NCBI RefSeq assembly: GCF_000429465.1 | Contig: NZ_AUBX01000009.1 | Coordinates: 124,001-188,000, forward strand | From: Algoriphagus vanfongensis DSM 17529 | GTDB taxonomy: Bacteria > Bacteroidota > Bacteroidia > Cytophagales > Cyclobacteriaceae | Length of the DNA stretch: 64,000 bases | Direction of reading: 5' to 3' | Part shown: positions 1 through 7,251 of the stretch, one piece after another | Layout: each line of letters begins with the position of its first letter | Position numbering within the stretch: the stretch's first letter is position 1 | Notes under the pieces: generated by a model | Databases searched by the model: none | The model's input: the letters and a program-made list of their open reading frames with translations, nothing else | Told to the model about the DNA's origin: nothing | Position numbers and translations under genes: made by a program

Positions 1-47
1 TGTATGACATTTCTTCCAAGCCACCAGCGACGATCGAGTGGGAATAA
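1..47 (+). CDS. guaA: GMP synthase (glutamine-hydrolysing), C-terminal end only
   Basis: Only the last 14 codons are present, read in the frame that starts at base 3 and ends with TAA at 45-47. The peptide ends in PPATIEWE, preceded by YDISSK. This is the near-invariant carboxy terminus of GMP synthase, which amidates XMP to GMP in purine synthesis. The rest of the gene lies left of the window, so nothing can be said about its other domains. A hairpin terminator follows 30 bases downstream, which fits this being the end of the transcript. The match is short but very characteristic. Confidence 0.8.
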   Translation, partial: YDISSKPPATIEWE

Positions 48-78
48 GATTTCGAAGTACGAAGTGAAAAATAAAATG

Positions 79-110
79 AAAGCCCGGAGACTCATCTTCG
101 GGCTTTCTTG
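79..110 (+). terminator. Rho-independent terminator after guaA
   Basis: An 8-bp stem (AAAGCCCG at 79-86, CGGGCTTT at 99-106) closes a 12-base loop and is followed by a short T-rich stretch. It separates guaA from the next transcription unit. The same AAGCCCG stem core recurs in hairpins near 10064 and 11062. Confidence 0.7.
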
Positions 111-132
111 TTTGAGTATTTTGGCTCAAACT

Positions 133-161
133 TTGGGTTTGGAAATAATGGCTTAAATTTG
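133..161 (+). promoter_or_regulatory. Candidate Bacteroidota sigma-A promoter for the 192-3505 unit
   Basis: TTG at 133-135 and TAAATTTG at 154-161 are 18 bases apart. This fits the Bacteroidota consensus of a TTG -33 box and a TAnnTTTG -7 box. Transcription would begin near 168, about 24 bases before the chosen ATG at 192, and just after the guaA terminator. This is a pattern match only. Confidence 0.5.
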
Positions 162-191
162 CCTCACTTGTTTGACTCACACCCACGATTG

Positions 192-1844
192 ATGAGAAAA
201 TTAATTTTCCTGCTTCCGGTTTTTTTGATTTGCTTGGAAGCATGGTCCCAGGCTGTTCCGGAAGGGTATCAAAGAGCCCAGGTTTTGTTGAATTCCGGAA
301 GTCATTGGGAAGCAATGAATGCTTTCAAGGCCTTTTTGGATGCAGATAAATATGGCAATTTGGCTAATTACGCGGCATTTCATGGAGCAGAAGCTGCATT
401 GGCCGCCAATCAGCCCAATCAGGCAGTTGATTTTTTACAACCGCTGACCACTAGAAATTGGAAGGAGAAGGATAAAGCCAAGTACCTTTTGTCAAGCGCC
501 TACTTTCAAAACAGTCAAAATCTTGAAGCACTGAGACTGATTCCCCAGATTGGGGACGAAACACTCCAGAGCCAAGCTCAAGATTTATCCTATGAATACC
601 TTTCCAAGGCCAGTCCTGATTTTTTGATTAAAAATTTGAAGGAATTTGAAGCTCAGCCAGCCTATGTGGCGGCTCTTAGCTCGGTTCTTCGCAGTCAAAA
701 TATCCTTTCGTCAGAAGAAAAGGCTTTATACTATGAACTGCAGGGGATCGGAGCGAATGTCGGTTCATCTCAGCAAAAAGATGAAGTTTTAGACGTTGTC
801 GTGATTTTGCCGTTTACTGATTCCAATTCCGGTCAGGTTTCTCCGAGTTCATTTACTTATGAGCTTTTTCAGGGGATACGATTTGCAGTGAACAAGCTGA
901 AAAGAGATGGAGTGAAAGTCAGCTTGACGAGCTTTGATTCGCAGCGAGATTTGAATCACGTGAGAAGTGTCCTGCAAGAGCCTGCAGTGGCAAATGCAGA
1001 TGTGATTCTGGGACCTATTTATCCTGATGAGTCAGATTTGGTCAGTGCTTTTGCGGAGTCAGCGCAGATACCTTTTATTCATCCTCTATCCAATCTGGGA
1101 GAGCGATTTGTGGGCAAGCAGTACAGCTATCTTTTCAGGCCTTCAGCTCAAAACCTCGTAGAAGGAATTGTCAATAATCTGAAAGCCAGAAGGTGGGGGC
1201 AGAGAGTGGCTGTAGGATATAGCGGAAGCTCAAGAGATGAGAAAATGGCCATGCTACTAAATGAGCGATTGCCTCAAGAAGGGTTTCGATTGGTAGATAT
1301 GCAGTCATTGAACTCGCGAAATGCGCCTGAGTTTCTTGCGGATTTGGGAGTGAAGCCAGGTGCCGATAGTGCTTCTTTGGACGTGGATCAAGTGATTATT
1401 TTGACCGATGATCCGGCTATTGCGCAGCCTACTTTGGCGCTGATCGAGTCTGTGACTACCAGACTTCCCATCTTGGTGATGGACTCATGGTTAGGTTTTA
1501 ATTTTGCCAATTATGAAATGCTGGAGTTTCCCAATTTTTATTTCATTTCCAATAATACTCCTGGACTGGACAAAGAAGAAATGAAGGTTTTCAAGACGGA
1601 GTTTTATAATCGCAATTTGACCTTCCCAAGCATGAATGCGATGCTGGGTCGCGAATTGGTCTATTGGCTTTCGTCAAATCTCAAATCCACCTTTGCTTTT
1701 GATCTTCGTAGAAGTCTGGATCAGCAGGTCTTCCAGCCAGGAAAACTTACTTGGGGATTCAACTTCCAAAACAGTAATTCAAATCAGTATGTACCTGTTT
1801 TCTCAGTGGAAACAGGAGAATTGAAACCTCTCATAAATCAATGA
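192..1844 (+). CDS. Periplasmic-binding-protein-like protein with N-terminal TPR-like region
   Basis: A 550-residue exported protein. Start ATG 192 is preferred over an upstream in-frame codon because it gives a clean signal peptide (MRKL, hydrophobic core, cleavage near WSQA). Residues about 25-190 are helical with TPR-like character. From about residue 200 (VVVILPF) it resembles type I periplasmic binding domains of the LivJ/LppC kind, with two lobes and a substrate-binding cleft (ADVILGPIYPDE, IPFIHPLSN). No transporter genes are adjacent, so a role in uptake is not supported. A sensor or envelope-assembly role like that of LpoA/LppC is as likely. The stop overlaps the hemL start (ATGA), so the two genes are probably cotranscribed. 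Confidence 0.75.
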   Translation: MRKLIFLLPVFLICLEAWSQAVPEGYQRAQVLLNSGSHWEAMNAFKAFLDADKYGNLANYAAFHGAEAALAANQPNQAVDFLQPLTTRNWKEKDKAKYLLSSAYFQNSQNLEALRLIPQIGDETLQSQAQDLSYEYLSKASPDFLIKNLKEFEAQPAYVAALSSVLRSQNILSSEEKALYYELQGIGANVGSSQQKDEVLDVVVILPFTDSNSGQVSPSSFTYELFQGIRFAVNKLKRDGVKVSLTSFDSQRDLNHVRSVLQEPAVANADVILGPIYPDESDLVSAFAESAQIPFIHPLSNLGERFVGKQYSYLFRPSAQNLVEGIVNNLKARRWGQRVAVGYSGSSRDEKMAMLLNERLPQEGFRLVDMQSLNSRNAPEFLADLGVKPGADSASLDVDQVIILTDDPAIAQPTLALIESVTTRLPILVMDSWLGFNFANYEMLEFPNFYFISNNTPGLDKEEMKVFKTEFYNRNLTFPSMNAMLGRELVYWLSSNLKSTFAFDLRRSLDQQVFQPGKLTWGFNFQNSNSNQYVPVFSVETGELKPLINQ

Positions 1845-3133
1845 ATATTTCAGTAAGCAAGCGGCTATTTGCCCATGCCCAGAATTTTATCCCAGGTGGA
1901 GTCAACTCACCCGTTCGAGCATTTCGGGCGGTAGGTGGAGATCCGATTTTTATCAAAAGAGCGGATGGAGCCTATATCTTCGATGAAGATGACAACCGAT
2001 ACATCGAGCTGATCAATAGTTGGGGACCGATGATCATCGGGCATAATCATACTTTGATTCGTGAAGCAGTCATTCAGGCAATGGAAAATGGGACTTCCTT
2101 TGGAGCACCCACTGCCCGTGAGATAGAAATAGCAGAATTGATCATCAATATGGTGCCGTCTGTCGAAAAAGTCAGAATGGTCAACTCTGGAACTGAAGCT
2201 ACTATGTCGGCAATTCGTGTCGCCAGAGGCTATACCGGAAGGGATAAATTCATTAAAATGGAAGGTCACTATCATGGACATGGAGACTCATTCCTGATTG
2301 CTGCGGGGTCCGGGGCCATTACGATGGGGAATCCTGATTCACCAGGGGTGACCAAGGGCACTGCGAAAGATACACTTTTGGCTCCTTACAATTCTTTGCA
2401 AGCGATTGAGGAATTGGTGAAAGCCAATAAAGGTGAGATTGCTGCCTTGATTTTGGAGCCTGTTCCTGGCAATATGGGTTTGGTTTTACCAAAGCCTGGA
2501 TATTTGGAAGGATTGAGAGAAATCTGTACCCGAGAAGGGATTGTCTTGATTTTTGATGAAGTCATGACCGGCTTTAGATTAGCTCCTGGAGGTGCTCAGG
2601 AGTTGTTTGGAGTGACTCCTGATATGACTACACTCGGTAAGATCATCGGAGGAGGTATGCCTGTGGGAGCCTATGGTGGTAAAAAGGAAATCATGGATCA
2701 TGTCTCTCCAGCTGGACCTGTATATCAGGCAGGGACGCTGTCTGGCAACCCGATTGCCATGGCAGCGGGATTGGCGATGTTGAGACATCTGAATGCACAA
2801 AATGGAGTTTATCTAAAGCTCAACGAAATAGGAGCCAAGCTTTCTGAAGGGATCAAGCAGATCAATCAAGAATTGGGCTTTCAATATACTGTCACACACT
2901 TGGGAAGTATGTATTGTCTCTACTTTACGGATCAGGAGGTGATTGATTTTGAAACAGCCAAAAAATCCGATACGGTTTTGTTTGGGAAGTACTTTCAGGC
3001 TATGCTTCGAAGAGGTGTATATCTGGCTCCAAGTCAGTTTGAAAGTTTGTTTCTTTCTACAGCATTGAAAGACGAATTGATCGACAAAATCCTGCTAGCT
3101 CACCGAGAAAGTATGGTAGAAATTCATTCTTAA
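1841..3133 (+). CDS. hemL: Glutamate-1-semialdehyde 2,1-aminomutase
   Basis: A PLP enzyme that converts glutamate-1-semialdehyde to 5-aminolevulinate, the second step of the C5 route to heme in the cytoplasm. At 430 residues it is full length for the family. Visible marks are SPVRAF near the N terminus, the cofactor loop NSGTEATMSAIR, HYHGHGDSF, the Asp of FDEVMTGFR that contacts the pyridine nitrogen, and the Schiff-base Lys267 in TTLGKIIGGGMPVG. The ATG overlaps the previous stop by 4 bases. hemA, which makes its substrate, lies at 25205-26476, so the window carries both dedicated enzymes of the C5 pathway. Confidence 0.96.
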   Translation: MNISVSKRLFAHAQNFIPGGVNSPVRAFRAVGGDPIFIKRADGAYIFDEDDNRYIELINSWGPMIIGHNHTLIREAVIQAMENGTSFGAPTAREIEIAELIINMVPSVEKVRMVNSGTEATMSAIRVARGYTGRDKFIKMEGHYHGHGDSFLIAAGSGAITMGNPDSPGVTKGTAKDTLLAPYNSLQAIEELVKANKGEIAALILEPVPGNMGLVLPKPGYLEGLREICTREGIVLIFDEVMTGFRLAPGGAQELFGVTPDMTTLGKIIGGGMPVGAYGGKKEIMDHVSPAGPVYQAGTLSGNPIAMAAGLAMLRHLNAQNGVYLKLNEIGAKLSEGIKQINQELGFQYTVTHLGSMYCLYFTDQEVIDFETAKKSDTVLFGKYFQAMLRRGVYLAPSQFESLFLSTALKDELIDKILLAHRESMVEIHS

Positions 3134-3151
3134 AATAGAAAAAGAGTAATC

Positions 3152-3505
3152 ATGTCAGTAAAAGTTTACGGGATCAAAAACTGTAATACCATGAAAAAGG
3201 CCTTCACTTTTTTGGAAGAAAAAGGAGTGGCCTATGATTTTATCGATTATAAAAAGCAAAAGCCAAGCGAGGAATTATTGGAAGGGTTTCTGGAAAAAGT
3301 TCCTTTGGAAAAATTGGTCAACAAAAAAGGAATGACATACCGAAAGATGGATGAGGCACAACGAGAAGCTTTGGAATCCAAACAGTCGGCTCTTCCCATT
3401 TTGGTAGAAAACTCCAGTATGATCAAAAGGCCAGTGATCGTTTATGGCGATGGAAGTATTACGCTTGGTTTTGATGAAAGCGAGATCGAAAGTCAGCTTT
3501 CTTAA
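3152..3505 (+). CDS. YffB/ArsC-like thioredoxin-fold protein
   Basis: A 117-residue protein of the ArsC/Spx/YffB thioredoxin-fold family. The active-site region is GIKNCNTMKKA, with a single Cys followed by NT, and the C-terminal part has the cis-Pro-type segment MIKRPVIVYGDG typical of the group. The fold is known from arsenate reductases and Spx regulators, but the YffB branch has no settled reaction, and the context (hemL, no ars genes) does not argue for arsenate reduction. It follows hemL by 18 bases and is probably in the same operon. Its stop codon overlaps the stop of the convergent gene by 4 bases (TTAA). Confidence 0.8.
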   Translation: MSVKVYGIKNCNTMKKAFTFLEEKGVAYDFIDYKKQKPSEELLEGFLEKVPLEKLVNKKGMTYRKMDEAQREALESKQSALPILVENSSMIKRPVIVYGDGSITLGFDESEIESQLS

Positions 3506-4884
3506 TATACGATTGTATCTGTAGCCAATTTGGGAAGCAGGTAGTTTCCTCTTTCCAAATAAAAGCTGAATTCTCCGGCCAGTTCATTTCCGGAAGCTGG
3601 AGTATCAAAAACAAAAACCTTTTCTAAGCCCGGGTGATTTCGAAGCGATTCCAAGTGCTCCAATGTCACCTGGGTTTTGTTTAAATAGAGATTTTTTAGG
3701 TTTTCATTTTTCAACAGCTTTTCCAAACCCTCTCCAGAGATTCCAGTTTCGTTTAATTTCAATACCGTCAAATTAGGAAATCCGACAAGCTCATCGAGAC
3801 TCTGATCTGTAATTTGAGTTCTTGACAGGTCCAAAAATGCCAATTGCTCCTTTACAGGATTTAGTTTTTCCCAATCTGCATCTGAGAAAGACGATAAGTT
3901 GATACAGGAAATCATGATCCAATTGGACTCTTCAGATATTGGTTCGGCGAAAAATCCTGATTCTTTCAAGACATTGAGATTATCCTCCGGCACAGAGCTG
4001 ACGGCTGTAGTAGGATAGAAAGGAGTTTCCTCTTTCTTGATGAAAGGCTCCAAAAGTTCCGGCTCAATACCGGCATCACCTAGTTTTGATTCGGTAGTGC
4101 CTCCTAATGAGATCCAATGTTTGATCAGCTCAATCTCTTCCGAATGCAACTGGCGTTTTTCTTTGGGAGGCATGTGGTCATCATCTTCCTTTGGCAATAC
4201 GAGTCGTGTGAAGAGTGAACTTTGTTCGGGATTTCCCCCTGTCAATACCAATCCATCTTCTCCACCTTTCAGCAGTGCATTGTATTCGGAGAGATCCAGA
4301 TTCCCTTTTTTATTCCGTGAATTATGGCAACTACTGCAGTTTTGATTGAGGATAGGTTGGACTACATCTTCGTAATAGACCAGCTCCTCCCAGCCAATTT
4401 CCGGGATTTCCAGGCCTTTGTTGGCTGTAGTTTCATAGCCCAAGAAATTTTGGACTTCAGCAGGAAGCGGTTCTATCAAATAAGTTTCACCATGAGTGAT
4501 ATTTCCTCCGAGATGACCGGTGAAAAGCATTAACGCGAAGAGAGCCCCTGACTTTAATTTATAGAATGAGGTAATGGAATTGTACTTGTTGATTTCATAA
4601 AAAAGGTAGAAAGAGAAAAGTGCCGTAGTACATCCAAAATAGAAATGAAACTGCACAGATTCCCAGCTGAATCCTTCATACTGATACTGGAGAAAACCTG
4701 AAATGGACGACAAAACAGCCGCAATTGCCCCCAGCAAATATGCCAGTCGAATAGAGTCAAGGTGCTTGTTTTCTCCTTTTTTACTCAAGAATACCAAGAT
4801 GATCCCAAAGGCCAAAAAGCCAATCGGAAGGTGGACCAGGATAGGATGAAACCTTCCAAAAAGGGGAAATACAAAATCAATCAT
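3502..4884 (-). CDS. DUF2231 membrane protein with cytochrome c and leucine-rich region
   Basis: A 460-residue protein with three parts. Residues 1-120 hold about four membrane helices of the DUF2231 type (GRFHPILVHLPIGFL at the N terminus). A planctomycete-type cytochrome c domain follows, with one heme site CSSCH near residue 183 and the PPKEKRQLH segment typical of these domains. From about residue 320 there are leucine-rich-like repeats (LNLSSFSDADWEKL, LVGFPNLTVLKLNETGISGEGL). It is the last gene of the operon starting at 9990 and overlaps the isomerase gene by 8 bases. A membrane-anchored electron carrier is the simplest reading; substrate and partners are unknown. Confidence 0.8.
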   Translation of the reverse strand: MIDFVFPLFGRFHPILVHLPIGFLAFGIILVFLSKKGENKHLDSIRLAYLLGAIAAVLSSISGFLQYQYEGFSWESVQFHFYFGCTTALFSFYLFYEINKYNSITSFYKLKSGALFALMLFTGHLGGNITHGETYLIEPLPAEVQNFLGYETTANKGLEIPEIGWEELVYYEDVVQPILNQNCSSCHNSRNKKGNLDLSEYNALLKGGEDGLVLTGGNPEQSSLFTRLVLPKEDDDHMPPKEKRQLHSEEIELIKHWISLGGTTESKLGDAGIEPELLEPFIKKEETPFYPTTAVSSVPEDNLNVLKESGFFAEPISEESNWIMISCINLSSFSDADWEKLNPVKEQLAFLDLSRTQITDQSLDELVGFPNLTVLKLNETGISGEGLEKLLKNENLKNLYLNKTQVTLEHLESLRNHPGLEKVFVFDTPASGNELAGEFSFYLERGNYLLPKLATDTIVY

Positions 4885-5749
4885 TCAAACTCGCTTTGAT
4901 CAGATCCTTGATGTAAACATTGGCTGCCCATTGGTCTGCAATCGGAACATTGGAAAACGGCACTGTCGGTAAATAGGGAGGGGGACCAAACTCCGTCGTG
5001 ATGGTAAAGACATCTCCGGGGTAATTTTGGATGATTTCTTTCCAAATGTCTACATGTACAGCCACCGCCCGATTCCATTCCGGAGCAGCTGGATTGTTGA
5101 CCTGAGGGCCTTCTGCAAACCCTACTCTAGCGTGAATGTGATCGACCTGTGGGAGAATAGGTTGGAGAAAGGGATCGTTTTTCTGTAGTAGTCTTTCATG
5201 GACCACCATCCAATGACTGATATCTAAAGTGAGTTTTAGTTCTGGAAATGCTTCCAACATTTCCAGCGTAGCCGGAAGCGAATAGGAAAATCTTGCTCTA
5301 TGCGTCTCATGGATCAGCGGAATTCCTGCTTCATCTGCTATTTTCTGACCAGCTTGGAGGAAAGCTAAATTTTGCTCCAAAGTCCAGAAATCATTGCCGG
5401 TATGACTATTTACTTTTACAGGATTCCAAGTATGGATGTATTTCAATCCATCTTCATAGGCCTTCAACGCCTCTTCAAATGGAAGACCTTTGTTGGTTCC
5501 GTGAAGAAAAATTATTTTTAGATCATATTTTTCTAGACCTGCTTTTAGTTTTTGTCTGGCTTCATCCGAGCCTGGCATCCATACTTCAATACCATCATAA
5601 CCGGCTGTTTTTGTTTTTGCTAGAAAATCGTCAATCGGAAGCTCATTTCCCCAATCGGTTTGGAAAAAGAGTATTTGCTTTTGAGCAATTGAATTGAATG
5701 AAATGGTAATGAAAGTGAATGCTAAAAGCAAAAAGGGTATTCTGGGCAT
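4877..5749 (-). CDS. Secreted sugar phosphate isomerase/epimerase-like TIM-barrel protein
   Basis: A 290-residue protein with a signal peptide (MPRIPFLLLAFTF, cleavage near SIAQ) and a xylose-isomerase-like TIM barrel (PF01261 type). Metal-binding residues are visible in LIHETHRAR, LTLDISHWMV, HIHARVGF and ITTEFG, the usual Glu/Asp/His/Glu set. Because it is exported, a phosphorylated sugar is an unlikely substrate. Relatives in Bacteroides act in 3-keto-sugar chemistry with Gfo/Idh/MocA and DUF1080 proteins, families that also occur here at 40199-42551. It sits between the DUF1501 gene (1-base gap) and the cytochrome/LRR gene (8-base overlap). Confidence 0.8.
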   Translation of the reverse strand: MPRIPFLLLAFTFITISFNSIAQKQILFFQTDWGNELPIDDFLAKTKTAGYDGIEVWMPGSDEARQKLKAGLEKYDLKIIFLHGTNKGLPFEEALKAYEDGLKYIHTWNPVKVNSHTGNDFWTLEQNLAFLQAGQKIADEAGIPLIHETHRARFSYSLPATLEMLEAFPELKLTLDISHWMVVHERLLQKNDPFLQPILPQVDHIHARVGFAEGPQVNNPAAPEWNRAVAVHVDIWKEIIQNYPGDVFTITTEFGPPPYLPTVPFSNVPIADQWAANVYIKDLIKASLND

Positions 5750-5750
5750 A

Positions 5751-7250
5751 TTAAGCGATGATTTTTCTAATTAATTCTCCTTCTACGTCAGTCAGTCTGA
5801 ATGGTCGGCCTTGGAAATCATAGGTGAACTTCTCATGGTCAAAGCCCATCAGATGAAGGATCGTGGCATGAATGTCATGGACAGAAACGCGCTCATCAAT
5901 TCCAGAAAAACCAAAGTCATCTGTGATACCGTAGCTTGCACCTTTCTTTATGCCACCTCCGGCCATCCACATGGTAAAAGCATCTCCATGATGATCTCTT
6001 CCCAAGAAACTCTGTTGTTTTCCCTCCCGATTTTCCTGCATGGGTGTTCTTCCAAATTCACCACCCCAAACTACGAGCGTGTCTTCCAAAAGACCTCTTT
6101 GTTTCAAATCAAGGAGTAAAGCCGTCATCGGTCTGTCGATCTCCCGGCATTTATTTCTAAGGCCCATATCTACAGAGCCATCATGATCTGTTCCATGTGA
6201 GTCCCAGCCCCAATCATACAACTGAACTACTCGGACGCCTTTTTCGACTAGTTTTCGAGCCAAAAGACAGTTGTTGGCAAATGATTCTTTTCCGGGCTGA
6301 GTGCCATAGAGTTCATGAATGTATTCAGGTTCATCATTGATGTCCATCACTTCAGGCACCTCGATCTGCATCCTGTAGGCCATTTCATATTGATTGATTC
6401 TGGCCAGAATCTCAGGATCTCCGTATTGATTGAATTCTTCCTTGTTGACATCATTGATGGCCGAGATCAGATTTTTCTTCATGTCTCGGGACATACCATC
6501 AGGATCTTGGAGATATAGCACTGGATCGCCTTTGGACCTACACTGCACACCTTGATAAACGGATGGCAGGAATCCACTTCCCCAAACACTTTTCCCAGCA
6601 TCTGGGGTTTTGCCTCCGGAGGTCAACACGACAAAGCCTGGAAGATTTTGGTTTTCTGTACCCAATCCATAAGTCACCCAACTCCCCAAACTAGGGCGTC
6701 CCAGTCTTGGACTTCCTGTTTGCATAAAGAGCTGAGCAGGTCCATGGTTGAATTGATCGGTGTGGACAGCTTTGAGGAATGCTACATCATCGATCACTTG
6801 GGAGAAGTGAGGTAAGAAATCAGAAACCCAAGCGCCTGATTCACCTTTTTGGGTGAAGTTTGCCTGAGGCCCCAGGAGATTGGGAACTCCACGGATAAAG
6901 GCAAAAGTTTTCCCTTCCAACAGTGATTCTGGACAGGGTTGATTATGGTATTTTGCCAGTTCAGGCTTGTAATCAAACAACTCCAGCTGAGAAGGTGCAC
7001 CGGCCATGTGCAAATAGATGATGGATTTGGCTTTGCCACGGAAAGGAGGTGGGAGAGGAGCCAAAGGATTCAAATCCCGTTGACTCAATTCCAGTCCTTT
7101 GGGCTTGGAGTCCAATCCACATCCAAACATCAAGGGAGCTAAAGCCAGACCACCCATTTTGCTGACACAATCCATTAGAAAATGTCTTCTCGTCTTCTTT
7201 TCTAGCTGTTGCTGGGAAAGTTCTTGAATTAATTTATCTAAATGCTTCAT
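5751..7250 (-). CDS. DUF1501 domain protein, Tat-exported
   Basis: A 499-residue protein with a twin-arginine signal (RRHFLMDCVSKMGG, residues 21-34) and the DUF1501 alkaline-phosphatase/sulfatase-like fold. Characteristic stretches are KSIIYLHMAGAPSQLELFDYKPEL, shortened here as YLHMAGAPSQ, plus RVVQLYDWGWDSHG, VVWGGEFGRTP and GRDHHGDAFTMW. The Asp/His residues match metal-binding positions of that superfamily. It starts 1 base after the end of the DUF1553 gene, the usual partner of DUF1501 in Planctomycetes and Bacteroidota. The enzymatic reaction is not known for the family. Sulfatase or phosphatase activity is an inference from fold only. Confidence 0.88.
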   Translation of the reverse strand: MKHLDKLIQELSQQQLEKKTRRHFLMDCVSKMGGLALAPLMFGCGLDSKPKGLELSQRDLNPLAPLPPPFRGKAKSIIYLHMAGAPSQLELFDYKPELAKYHNQPCPESLLEGKTFAFIRGVPNLLGPQANFTQKGESGAWVSDFLPHFSQVIDDVAFLKAVHTDQFNHGPAQLFMQTGSPRLGRPSLGSWVTYGLGTENQNLPGFVVLTSGGKTPDAGKSVWGSGFLPSVYQGVQCRSKGDPVLYLQDPDGMSRDMKKNLISAINDVNKEEFNQYGDPEILARINQYEMAYRMQIEVPEVMDINDEPEYIHELYGTQPGKESFANNCLLARKLVEKGVRVVQLYDWGWDSHGTDHDGSVDMGLRNKCREIDRPMTALLLDLKQRGLLEDTLVVWGGEFGRTPMQENREGKQQSFLGRDHHGDAFTMWMAGGGIKKGASYGITDDFGFSGIDERVSVHDIHATILHLMGFDHEKFTYDFQGRPFRLTDVEGELIRKIIA

Positions 7251-7251
7251 G

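Noticed and set aside
3152..3505. Arsenate reductase of an arsenic-resistance operon
   Set aside because: The sequence fits the wider ArsC/YffB fold, but no arsenite pump or ArsR gene is nearby, and the gene follows hemL.
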